Shown here: one piece after another, positions 7,790 to 16,709 of the stretch
Layout: the number at the start of each line of letters is the position of its first letter
Position numbering within the stretch: position 1 is the first letter of the stretch
From: JACDCA01 sp040881785
Lineage (GTDB): Bacteria; Acidobacteriota; Vicinamibacteria; Vicinamibacterales; 2-12-FULL-66-21
DNA: 28,906 bases
Assembly: GCA_040881785.1 (NCBI GenBank)
Contig: JBBECO010000111.1
Span: 1 to 28,906, forward strand
Direction of reading: 5' to 3'
Translations under genes and position numbers: made by a program
Notes under the pieces: generated by a model
Database searches by the model: none
What the model saw: only the letters and a program-made list of their open reading frames with translations
Told to the model about the DNA's origin: nothing

Positions 7790-9232
7790 CTATTTCTGCT
7801 CGACCCCCTCCCCGTCCAGGATGACGATCGGCGCGATGCCGGTCGCCTTCAGCGGGCCCTCGATCGACGTGCGGTCGCCGACAATGACGATGTTCAAGTG
7901 GTCGAGGTCGATGTACTGCTTCGCCACCCGCAGCACGTCGTCTTTCGTCACGGCCGAGATCGCCTTCGGATACGTCTGGTAGTAATCCATCGGCAGGTCG
8001 TTCAGATACAGATTCAGGATCGAGTTGCCGATCGCCGCGAGCGAGCTGAATCGATCCGGCAGACCCTGGATCAGCGAGTCGCGCGCCGTCGTCATCTCTT
8101 CGTCGGTGATCGGGCGGCCGCCGTGGATCCCGCGCAGTTCCTTCATGAACTCGACGAGCCCCGCATCGGTCTTGTCGCTGACCACGTCACCGCCGGTCGT
8201 GAACGGTCCCGGTCCCTTGCCGAACGAAAACCCGGATCCGACGCCGTAGCTGTAGCCCTTCTCCTCGCGGATGTTGGCGTTGAGCCGCGACTGGAAGTGG
8301 CCGCCGAGGATGAAGTTCATCACCTCCAGCGCCATGTAGTCCGGCGTGTTGCGCGGCGGCCCTGGCAGGCCGATGTTGAACACCGACTGCGCGGCACCGG
8401 GCTTGTCGACGAGGTAAATCGTCGTCTTTTTTGGCGCAGGCGGCGCGGGGTACGAGAACGACGGCTTCTCGCCGCCCGCTTTCCATCCGGCCAGCGCCTT
8501 GTCGAGCGTCCCCTTGACGGCTGGCGCGTTGACGTCACCCACGACGGTGACGATCGCGCGCCCGGGCTTGAAGTACTCGTTGTGGAACGCGACGACGTCC
8601 TCGCGCGTGACCGCCTTGACCGTGGTCTCGGTGGCGGTGCGGCCGAATGGATGATCGGCGCCGTAGAGCACGCGCGAGTACACGCGCGAGCCGATCGTGC
8701 CCGGCTGCGCGTTGGCCTGCGCCAACTGCACCAGCCGCTGGGCGCGCAGGCGCTCGAGCGCCTCGGCCGGGAACGTCGAGTTCAACAGCATGTCGGCGAG
8801 AATCTCGAGCGTCGGCGCGAACTTGTCGGTCGTCGATTGAAAGGAGATCGACCCGCTCTCGGTCCCCACACCCGCGCCCACGTTCGTCCCGAGCAGTTGC
8901 AGCGCGAGCGCCAGCGCCTCGCCGTCGCGGGTCTTCGTCCCCTCACGCAGCATCGACGCCGTGAAGCCGGCCACGCCGACCTTGCCGGCCGGCTCGAACT
9001 GGCGCGTGCCGCCGACGAAGGTGATGCTCATCGAGATCAGCGGCAGCCCCTTGCGCTCCGACACGATGAGCTGCGCGCCGTTGTCGAGCGTGCCGGTGGT
9101 CCACGTGGGCACGCGCAACTGTGGCGTCGGCCCGGGAGCCGGCGGCTTCGTGCGATCGAGCTGCTGGGCGAGCGGCGCCGCGGTGAAGGCCGCGATGACC
9201 GCGGCCACGACGAATGTCCTGATGCGGCGCAT
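7790..9232 (-). CDS. M16 peptidase-like protein lacking the zinc site (partner subunit)
   Basis: The protein is 480 aa with a signal peptide (MRRIRTFVVAAVIAAFTAAP, then LAQQ). Two M16 halves are visible: the N-terminal domain with TLDNGAQLIVSERKGLPLIS and the C-terminal domain with KGYSYGVGSGFSFG and the family's R/Y-type substrate-contact region. Where catalytic members have HFLEH, this protein reads GFTAS (in KVGVAGFTASMLREGT), so both zinc-binding histidines and the catalytic glutamate are missing. In M16B enzymes such inactive chains often pair with an active chain to form the cleavage chamber, as in the bacterial and mitochondrial two-subunit processing peptidases. Its ATG overlaps the stop codon of the active gene (TAATG at 9234-9230), which supports coupled translation and a heterodimer. 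Confidence 0.88.
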   Translation of the reverse strand: MRRIRTFVVAAVIAAFTAAPLAQQLDRTKPPAPGPTPQLRVPTWTTGTLDNGAQLIVSERKGLPLISMSITFVGGTRQFEPAGKVGVAGFTASMLREGTKTRDGEALALALQLLGTNVGAGVGTESGSISFQSTTDKFAPTLEILADMLLNSTFPAEALERLRAQRLVQLAQANAQPGTIGSRVYSRVLYGADHPFGRTATETTVKAVTREDVVAFHNEYFKPGRAIVTVVGDVNAPAVKGTLDKALAGWKAGGEKPSFSYPAPPAPKKTTIYLVDKPGAAQSVFNIGLPGPPRNTPDYMALEVMNFILGGHFQSRLNANIREEKGYSYGVGSGFSFGKGPGPFTTGGDVVSDKTDAGLVEFMKELRGIHGGRPITDEEMTTARDSLIQGLPDRFSSLAAIGNSILNLYLNDLPMDYYQTYPKAISAVTKDDVLRVAKQYIDLDHLNIVIVGDRTSIEGPLKATGIAPIVILDGEGVEQK

Positions 9233-10647
9233 TACTTGTCCCCCCCAACCTTCTGGCTCGCTTCCGGCTTCGCCGCAAGATCGATCTTGCCTACCGGGAC
9301 GACGCTGAGGATGACGCGGCCGGCGGCCAGATACGTGTTCGCGACCCGCTTGACGTCCTCAGGGGTCACCGCGCGGCGCTTCTCATACTCGGTCCTGAAG
9401 TAGCCCGGATCCCCGTGGTAGCCCGCGCCGTCGGCGAGGCGCATCGACTTGCCGAGGTTCGACTGCAGCCCGCTGACGAACTGCAGCTCCTGCGGCGCGA
9501 TCGCGCCCTGAACCTCCTGGGCGGTGGGCCCTTCCTTCTTCAGGCGCTCGACGATCGCGTCGATCTCCTCCTCGAGCGCGGTGAGCGTGCTCCCAGGACG
9601 CGGCGTCACCGTGATCCCGAACTCACCGACGTCTTCCGACGAGGACTGGAACGCGCTGATGCTGGCGGCCGCGGGCTTGTCGTAGACGAGCGCCTTCGTC
9701 AGGCGGGCCGTGCGGGCGCCGGCCAACACCGGTCCGAGCACGCTCAGGGCGTACTGGTCCGCGTGCTTCTCGCCGACGGTCGGCCACTGGATGTAGAGAC
9801 GCGGCACCGGCACCTTGTCTTCGAACACCAGGCGCTTCCCGGCGGTCATCGTCACAGGTGCGATTTTTGGCCGGGTGATGGGCTTGCCTTGTGGGATCGC
9901 GGCGAAGTACTTCGACACCCATGCCTTGGCCGGCGCCAGCTCGAAGTCGCCGACCACGGTGAGGATCGCGTTGTTGGGCGCGTAATAGAGACGGAAGAAG
10001 TTCTTGACGTCCTCCTCGGAGGCGGCCGAGAGATCTTCCATGCTGCCGATGACCGACCACGAGTACGGATGCGATGCCGGATACATCGCCGCGGACAGGA
10101 TCTCTCCGACACGCCCGTACGGCTGGTTGTCGATCCGCTGGCGGCGCTCGTTCTTCACGATGTCGCGCTGCGCGTTCAGCTTGGCGATGTCGAGCGCGTC
10201 GAGCAGGAAGCCCATGCGGTCGGACTCCAGCCAGAGCGCCGTCTCGAGGTAATTCGACGGGACCGTCTCGAAATAGAGCGTGCGGTCGTTATCGGTCGTG
10301 CCGTTGTTGTTGCCGCCGATGCCGCTCGTGTACTTGTCGTGCAGCCCGTAGGGAATGTTCCCGGAGCCGGTGAACATCACGTGCTCGAAGAGGTGTGCGA
10401 AGCCGGTGCGCCCCTTCTCTTCGTTCTTCGAGCCGACGTGATACCACATGTTCACAGCCACCGTCGGCGTTGTCCGATCCTGCGAGAGGATCACGCGGAG
10501 GCCGTTCGGCAGCGTGTACTGCTCGAAGGGGATATTGATGGCGGTCGATGTTTGCGCCGGTTTCTGCGCCTGCGCCAGCGGCCCAGCCACACAGACGCTC
10601 AAGGCGACCAGTGTTGCCAGGAACGGTCTTCTGAACATCCTTCTCAC
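9232..10647 (-). CDS. Zinc-dependent M16 peptidase (insulinase family), catalytic subunit
   Basis: The protein is 471 aa from a GTG at 10647, which has GAGGA (10656-10652) four bases upstream. An ATG three codons later (10638, MFRRPFLATLVALSVCV) is the alternative. A signal peptide ends near AQAQ. The zinc motif HLFEH is present in GFAHLFEHVMFTGS, and the third ligand glutamate is in VKNERRQRIDNQPYG about 75 residues on. The C-terminal M16 domain is complete. The family digests peptides or processes envelope precursors; the signal peptide places it outside the cytoplasm. It is followed with a one-base overlap by the inactive partner. It sits downstream of the DUF4175 gene after a 107-bp gap with an inverted repeat, so it may share that operon or have its own promoter. 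Confidence 0.9.
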   Translation of the reverse strand: MRRMFRRPFLATLVALSVCVAGPLAQAQKPAQTSTAINIPFEQYTLPNGLRVILSQDRTTPTVAVNMWYHVGSKNEEKGRTGFAHLFEHVMFTGSGNIPYGLHDKYTSGIGGNNNGTTDNDRTLYFETVPSNYLETALWLESDRMGFLLDALDIAKLNAQRDIVKNERRQRIDNQPYGRVGEILSAAMYPASHPYSWSVIGSMEDLSAASEEDVKNFFRLYYAPNNAILTVVGDFELAPAKAWVSKYFAAIPQGKPITRPKIAPVTMTAGKRLVFEDKVPVPRLYIQWPTVGEKHADQYALSVLGPVLAGARTARLTKALVYDKPAAASISAFQSSSEDVGEFGITVTPRPGSTLTALEEEIDAIVERLKKEGPTAQEVQGAIAPQELQFVSGLQSNLGKSMRLADGAGYHGDPGYFRTEYEKRRAVTPEDVKRVANTYLAAGRVILSVVPVGKIDLAAKPEASQKVGGDK

Positions 10648-10680
10648 GACGTCCTCACTTCTGCTATCCGAAACACTGCC

Positions 10681-10750
10681 AACTCCCAACGACGCAACTA
10701 CCAACCGCACCAGTGCACCTTGGTCGTTGGAAGTTGCGTCGTTGGCAGTT
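10681..10750. repeat. Imperfect 25-bp inverted repeat between DUF4175 and M16 genes
   Basis: The left arm at 10681-10705 (AACTCCCAACGACGCAACTA and five more bases) pairs with 10726-10750 with two mismatches, around a loop of about 20 nt that contains GTGCAC. The arms have roughly 50% GC, unlike the flanking genes, and are themselves made of CCAAC/GCAACT-type near repeats. There is no T-run after the hairpin, so an intrinsic terminator is not obvious. It could be an attenuator, an RNA-processing site or a repeat element. Confidence 0.8.
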
Positions 10751-10754
10751 GTTC

Positions 10755-13700
10755 CTATTTCTTCTCAGATCCCTTCGACAGGGACTTGTAGTACTGCTCG
10801 ACGAGCTTCCGGAACTCCTCGGGGACGTCGCCGTCGCCGGAGAGCAGGACCTCGTTGCCCTTCAGCTCCGTCTTTCGACGAAGGTTGAACTCGAATCGTT
10901 TCACGGCGTCGGCGGCCGCCGTCTGCAACCGGTCGAACTGCGCCGGGTCCTTGAAGACCTGGTCGCTGTCGAGCTCGCGCAGCTTCTTCAGCAGCTCGGC
11001 GACGGCGGCCTGGTCTTCCTTGCCGACGGTGCGGCGCAGCTGTTCGGCCGTCTGCGTCATCTGGCGGATCTCGGCGCGGAACTGCCGCGCGTCTTCAGGC
11101 GTGAGCCCGCGCGCGCTGCCGGGACGCCGGTCGCCGCTGCCGCCACCCATGGTTCGCGCCCCGGTGGTATCCCCGTCGCCGCCGCGGCCGTCCTGCGTGC
11201 GATCCCCCTGATTGCGTCCGCCTTCGCCTCCCTGCTGCTGGCCCTGGCGATCGCCCTGCCCACCTTGCTGGCCGCCCTGGCCCTGCTGTCCACCCTGTCC
11301 TTGCTGCCCCTGCTGTCCACCCTGTCCTTGCTGTCCCTGTTGGCCTTGCTGGCCCTGCTGGCCTTGCTGGCCCTGGCCACGCGCATCCTGCTGGCCCTGC
11401 TGGCCACGCGCACNNNNNNNNNNNNNNNNNNNNNNNNNNNNNNNNNNNNNNNNNNNNNNNNNNNNNNNNNNNNNNNNNNNNNNNNNNNNNNNNNNNNNNN
11501 NNNNNNNNNNNNNTGGCCTTGCTGGCCCTGGCCACGCGCATCCTGCTGGCCCTGCTGGCCACGCGCACCTTCGGCACCCTCGCGCTCCGCCTGTCCCTGG
11601 CGCTCGCGAGCACGCTCGCCCAGCGACTCCATGCCGCGCGCCAGCTCGCGCGCGCGCTCGAGGGCCTGCGCCTGTGAATCCGGACGCGTGCGGCCGAGCG
11701 CTGCCTGCGCCTCACCGAGCTTGTCCTGCAGCGCCTGGAGGTTCGAGCCGATCTCTCTCTCGAACGCTTCGGCATCACTCTGCGCCATGCCGGACCGGAC
11801 GACGGCGCCTGAGTAGCGGATCTTGTCGCGGACCCGGTTGTCGCGCAGACTGCTGGCCGCTTCGCTCATGCGGCGGGAGGCATCCCGCTCGTCGCGCCGC
11901 ATGTCGGCCGCCGCGCGATCGATCTGCCGCTCGAGCTCCGACACCTTCTGTTCGAGCGTCCCCTTACGGTCCACGAGCTGCTCCACCTGCTCGCGGCTGC
12001 GCTCGCCCGGCGAGCCCAGCCTGCCGACCTCGCCGGCAATCGCCTTCTGCTCTTCCGCGATTTCCTCCGCGCGTCGCATCGCGTCGTTGACGTCCCGCTG
12101 CGCGCGCCCGGTCTGCGTGCGCTGGAGCTGCTGCTCGGCCTGCCGCAGGCGCTCGAGGGCCTCGGCCGACTGCGCGCCACCCGCCTGTTCCCCGTTGGCC
12201 GCGGCGCGGCGCATGGCGTCGGCCGCCTGCCGCAGTTGCTGCGCCGACTGGGCCAGGTCGGCCCGATTCTCTTCGCGCGACAGTTGCTCGAGCCGCCGCG
12301 CGGCTTCCTCGGCCTGCTCGGCCAGCTCGCGCTGCGCGTTGCCGGCGCCGCCGCCCGCCTGCTGCTGGCCCGCCGCAGCACGTCGCCGCTGGCGTTCGGC
12401 TTCCTGCTCCTGCCGCCGCGCCAGTTCCTTCAGCTTCTCGGCCAGTTCGTCGAGCTGCCGGTCGGCCTGCTGCTGCGCGGCCTGCTGGCGCATCTCGTAC
12501 TGATTGGCCATGCGGTCCACTTCGAGCTCGAACAGTTCGGAGAGGTCCCGGTTCTGTTGCTGGCCGCCGCCACCGCCCCCGCCCCCCTGCTGCTGCCGCA
12601 TCTGCACCTGGACTTCGTATTCCTCTTCCGCCTGCTGCAGGAACTGCAGCGCCTTCTGTTCCGGCGGCAGCGCCGCGTCCGGCTTCGAGGCCTGCAGGTG
12701 GCCCTCGGCGGTCTTCATTTCGGCGACCGCCTTGGGCAGCAGCTCCATGATCGTCTTGAAGGACGGATCGTCGCTGAGCCGCTGCATCATCTGCATCACG
12801 AGCTGTTCGACCTGCTCGCGCAGCTTCTCCTGCGACAGCCGGACGACGGTGGTGTTGACGCGCAATTTCTCAGCGGTCAGTGTCTTGCGCTCCCGCTGGA
12901 TGTTGAACGTCGCAGCGATGATCTTCTTCTGCTGTTCGGACAGGTTGTTCGGGCCGTCCTGCTCGCCGCCGCCGCCCCCACCCCCGCCGCCGGCGGCCTG
13001 CGACTGCGCCTGCCGAAAGTCCTTGCTGAGCGGACGGATCCGCACGAAATAGATGTCGCTCGTCGCCGACTTCGCCCCCTGGACGGCGTCGTTGTCGTTC
13101 GCGCGCGCGTAATACGCCACGAAGTCGCCGGCTTTCAGTCCGAGCTCCTCCAGGTAGAACGTGTGCCCGGCCGAGACCTCCGGCATCCGCTTCTGCCCCT
13201 CGAAGAGCCGGACGGCCTTCTCGGCCCCGCCGTTGACCGAGTACACCAGCTCCAGGTTCCGCACGCCGAAGTCGTCGTCGGCCTGCGCTTCGACGAAGAC
13301 CTCCTCGATCGGCGACGCCTGCGTGTCGCGTCCCGGCTTGGCGATCGACACGGTGGGCGGCGCGTCCGCCAGTACGTCGATCGTGTATTCCGGAGAGGCC
13401 TTGACGAGCTCGCCGGTGGGCGCGGCCATCTCGAGGTGGTAGAGGCCGTCCTTGTCCACCTTGAAGCGGCCGGTCAGTGTGCCCTCGGCATCGGGCGTCA
13501 GCCCGGCCGGTGTCCCCTTGTCGATGACGACCTGTCCGCTGGCAGTGGCCATCGTCGGCACGGCGCGGACGCGCACCTCGGTGCCGCGCAGGACGGCGAT
13601 GTCGCCGCCGTCCTCGATTTTCTGCGGCGGGAGGCCCGTGTAGGACGGGAAGTGGTACTCCAGCTCGAGGCGCTGGACGTACGGCATCTCGACCACCTTC

Positions 13701-14524
13701 AGCGTGAAGGTGGTCGAGCGTACGCCGTCGGCTTCGACGTAATAGTCCACCGGCGCCGCAAGGTCGAAGAGCATGCCGTCGTAGCCGCCCGACTCACCGC
13801 GAACCATCGGCACGCGCTCGAACTCCGCATCCGGCGCCTTGCGCACCATGAGGGCCGCGTCGGCGGCGTCGAAGCCGGAGAGCGCCGCGGTGATGACCTG
13901 GTCGGCGCCGCGTGACACGGTGGCGTTCCCGGGTATGACGTCGATGCGGTACGGCACCGCCGCCTCCACGTCGCGCGACAGCGCGAACATGGCCGACATC
14001 GCATGACGCAGGTAGGCCGGGCCGAACGTGAACAGCGCGATCGCCGCCACCGCCAGCGCGGCCATGACACCGGCATATCGCCGCACGGGAGGGCGCTCGA
14101 CGCGGCGGCCGTGCTCGACCTCCTCCGACTGCTGCACGGCGCTCTCGACGAGCTTCCGCACCAGGGCGCGTGAGTGCGCTTCATCGTCGGCCCCGGCGGC
14201 GCGCGACGCGTCGATCGCGCTGATGATGGACGCCTGCAGCGACGGCTCGTGCTCCTCGAGGTACATGGCGACCTGTTCGTCGCTGACCCGCCGCAGCAGC
14301 GGGCGGATGAAGAACACGCCGAGCAGACCGGCGATCGCCAGCGCCAGGACGATCCGCGCGGTCTGGATCGCCTCCGGCGTGAAGCGGGCCGCCTCGAGCG
14401 CGCTGGCCGACGCGAGGAACACCAGCAGGGCGATCCCGAGCACGGTGAGCGCCCCGCGGATCGCGAGCTTCACGCGCCAGCGGCGCCGAACGGTCCGGAT
14501 GATGCCGAGAAGTTCGTCCTGCAT
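10755..14524 (-). CDS. DUF4175-type membrane and coiled-coil protein, interrupted by an assembly gap
   Basis: ATG 14524 opens a large envelope protein. Three membrane helices lie near residues 22-42, 58-78 and 150-170. Extracytoplasmic Ig-like beta-rich regions follow to about 500, then long Q/E/R-rich coiled coils with Gly runs, then a GQQ/GQ tract. The C-terminal domain runs from GLTPEDARQFRAEIRQ to KSLSKGSEKK and stop at 10755. Read through the 100 N the frame shifts, which would hide the real C-terminus. The 55 bp either side of the N are identical and in the same codon phase. Merging them (removing 155 bp) gives an uninterrupted frame of 1204 aa. The gene follows the BatA-like gene, and DUF4175 proteins are typical neighbours of MoxR/VWA clusters. 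A structural or scaffold role is likely; no enzyme activity is known. Confidence 0.85.
11359..11568. other. Assembly gap (100 N) between two identical 55-bp copies in the GQQ tract
   Basis: Bases 11414-11513 are N. The 55 bases before (11359-11413) and after (11514-11568) are identical, both starting TGGCCTTGCTGGCCCTGGCC. An exact 55-bp overlap at two contig ends is what a k=55 de Bruijn assembler leaves at an unresolved repeat, and 100 N is a common placeholder length. The true sequence may simply be one copy of the overlap, or a longer run of Gly-Gln-Gln codons. Confidence 0.9.
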
Positions 14525-14544
14525 GGTTGTTGTCTCCCGCTTGC

Positions 14545-14647
14545 GCCCGACTTAAAGGTCGGGCCTACGCTGTCGCCCGCCTGACGCCCGACCTGAAGGT
14601 CGGGCCTACGTGTCCCGCCCGGTGTAGGCCCGACCTTCAGGTCGGGC
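14545..14647. repeat. REP-like palindromes, three copies, between BatA-like and DUF4175 genes
   Basis: A 20-bp palindrome GCCCGACCTGAAGGTCGGGC lies at 14586-14605, its exact reverse complement at 14628-14647, and a variant (GCCCGACTTAAAGGTCGGGC) at 14545-14564. The two forward copies are followed by CTACG and the inverted one is preceded by GTAG, so the conserved unit is about 25 bp. A direct pair plus an inverted copy is the arrangement of REP/BIME elements. A near-identical copy (19 of 20) sits at 20605-20624. Confidence 0.9.
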
Positions 14648-14649
14648 GG

Positions 14650-16707
14650 TCACAGATATTTCGTCTTCAAACTGTTGGCCAGCAGCGTCTCGCCGGTCAG
14701 CAGCAGCAACCCCGCAAACAGCAGGTACCACCATACCCGCTGCGAGCGTTCCCGTTCCTCATTTGTGACGGTCGTGTTCGACCCGGCCGGGGCGGCGCCC
14801 CCCGCGAGCCCGGTGGCCCCGGCGGCGACCTCGTGCGGATCGATCGGCGTCATGTCCGATTCGGTGAGGTCCACGTTCGACGCCAGCGTGACGGGTGCCG
14901 GATCGCGGTCCCCCGCACGCAGCTCGTAGAACCCCTGGTCCCGCAGCTCGACCACGCGGGTGGTTGGGTCCACCTCGATACGCTGCCCGCCGGGCCCGAT
15001 CACCACCAGAGCCTGCCTCGCCGAAGCCGCTCCGGCGGAGGCGGGGCTCGACGCGGCCGGGGATGCGGCCGCGAGCACATCCCCGACGGTCATCGACGCG
15101 GGGCGCTGCGTATACGACGCCAGCGTCGCGCCGATGCGATGGATGAACGGCAGAAACACCGGCTTGAGCGCCAGGTCGTTCCAGGTGACGTCGAGCGTGG
15201 AGGTCCACGCGAGCACGCGCCCCGCGCCGGCCCGCCGCTCGAGGAGCGCCGGCGCCCCATCGTCGAATCGCGCGAGCACCTGCGCCTCGGGCGCGACCGA
15301 CACGGTGCGGTACGTGTAGAAGCGGGCCGACGAGAAATCCCCGCTGCGCGGCGCGCGGAACGACTCGAAGATCGGATGGCCGTACTCGAGCGCCCCGACG
15401 CGCCCCGGCGTGCCCTTCGTGCGGTCGGCTGTGCCGCCCGGAATCGCGGGCATGACGTCCACCGCCGCCGGCCAGGTCGCCCGCTCGCCGAAGGCGGCAA
15501 ACAGTCCGCCGCCGGCGGTCACGAACGCCGCCAGGCGTTCGGCGGTGACCTGGGCGACGGGGACGTCGTTGAGCACGATGACGGCGGCGCCCGAGATGTC
15601 CGCGGCCGACAGTCGCTCCATGGGTTTCATGGTGACGTCGAACGCCGGCGAATCACCGAGTCCAAGTGCCTGCGAGAGGTACAGACTGGCCGCCCGCGAC
15701 GTGCCCGGGCGCTCGACGATGAGGACCTTCACGCGCTGCGGCGGCGACACGACGAAATGAAAGACGTTGTCGCGCGCCAGGCGGTCGTCGGCCAGGCGGA
15801 CGCTGCCGCGCGTGAACGCCGCGGCGGGCGCGAACGGCTCGAAGCTCAGCGACGCCGATCCGTTCGGCCCGAGCGTCAGCGGCTTCGTCTGAATCACGCG
15901 TCCGTCCACTTCGAGCGAGACCGGCACGGTCACCGCCGCCGGTCCGCGGTTCACGGCACCCGCCGTCACCGTCACGCGTTCCTGATCCGAGACGGTGGTG
16001 CGCTGCAGCACGGCAGGCGTGATCGAGACGTTCGCCACCGCACCGTCCGTGACCGACACGGGTGTCACCTTGGTGCCGTCCGGAAGGCGCACGCCCTCCG
16101 CGCCGAGCCATGCGCGCCGCTGGAAGTCGGAAATCAGCACCACCTCTTTGTTGGGCAGTCCCGATTCGCTGATGATGCTGCCGGCGAGCTTGAGCGCCGG
16201 CCCGTACTTCGTCGCGGCGGCGCCGACCTGCGCGGTCTCGATCGCCGCCGTCAGGCGTCCCCTGTCGGCCGCGGACCGGAGCGCCACTTCGGCGCCGGTG
16301 TCGAACAGCACGACGGTGCCGCGATCCGCTCCGCCGAGCCCGTTCACCGTGTCTCGCGCGGCGGCCCTGGCGCGCTCCCACCGATCCCCGTAGCCAAGAC
16401 TGTACGAGCGGTCCAGCAGAATCACGACCTCGCGCGCGCCTCCGGCGGCCGCCACCGCCAGGGCCTCGCGCCGGAGGAAGGGCCGGGCGAACGCCATCAC
16501 GATCAGCGCCAGTGCCGCCAGGCGCAGCAGGAGCAGCGGCCAGTTGCGGATCCGCCGGCGCTCCACCGACTGGTAGGGGATCTTCCGCAGGAACATCAGC
16601 GACGGGAATGCGACGACGTTCTTCCGCTCCTTCTGGATCAGGTGAATGATCACGGGGATCGCGAGGCCCGCAAGGCCGACGAGAAACAGCGGCGTCAGGA
16701 ACGACAT
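14650..16707 (-). CDS. BatA-like membrane protein with VWA domain
   Basis: The protein is 685 aa from ATG 16707 (MSFLTPLFLVGLAGLAIPVI), only 2 nt after the stop of the DUF58 gene, with AGG a few bases upstream. The N-terminal BatA domain has two helices (about 4-22 and 54-76) and the signature HLIQKERKNVVAFPSLMFL. A VWA domain follows from about residue 90 with the metal-site motif DRSYS in VILLDRSYSLGYGD. The middle (about 290-560) resembles an amidotransferase-like fold, with ERLAAFVTAGGGLFAAFG. A C-terminal helix (VWWYLLFAGLLLLTGETLLA) anchors the end. VWA proteins of this class bind partners through a divalent metal ion and are thought to be remodelled by the neighbouring MoxR ATPase. A 125-bp REP-containing gap separates it from DUF4175. 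Confidence 0.88.
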   Translation of the reverse strand: MSFLTPLFLVGLAGLAIPVIIHLIQKERKNVVAFPSLMFLRKIPYQSVERRRIRNWPLLLLRLAALALIVMAFARPFLRREALAVAAAGGAREVVILLDRSYSLGYGDRWERARAAARDTVNGLGGADRGTVVLFDTGAEVALRSAADRGRLTAAIETAQVGAAATKYGPALKLAGSIISESGLPNKEVVLISDFQRRAWLGAEGVRLPDGTKVTPVSVTDGAVANVSITPAVLQRTTVSDQERVTVTAGAVNRGPAAVTVPVSLEVDGRVIQTKPLTLGPNGSASLSFEPFAPAAAFTRGSVRLADDRLARDNVFHFVVSPPQRVKVLIVERPGTSRAASLYLSQALGLGDSPAFDVTMKPMERLSAADISGAAVIVLNDVPVAQVTAERLAAFVTAGGGLFAAFGERATWPAAVDVMPAIPGGTADRTKGTPGRVGALEYGHPIFESFRAPRSGDFSSARFYTYRTVSVAPEAQVLARFDDGAPALLERRAGAGRVLAWTSTLDVTWNDLALKPVFLPFIHRIGATLASYTQRPASMTVGDVLAAASPAASSPASAGAASARQALVVIGPGGQRIEVDPTTRVVELRDQGFYELRAGDRDPAPVTLASNVDLTESDMTPIDPHEVAAGATGLAGGAAPAGSNTTVTNEERERSQRVWWYLLFAGLLLLTGETLLANSLKTKYL

Positions 16708-16709
16708 GG

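Noticed and set aside
10755..11150. Separate small gene of 131 codons on the minus strand
   Set aside because: It is the C-terminus of the DUF4175 gene. The frame continues upstream through Gly-Gln codons to the assembly gap, and only the N-run breaks it.
11057..11413. Arg/Ser/Ala-rich tail of the DUF4175 protein read straight through the N-run
   Set aside because: It is a frame error caused by the 100-base placeholder; merging the 55-bp overlap restores the other frame.
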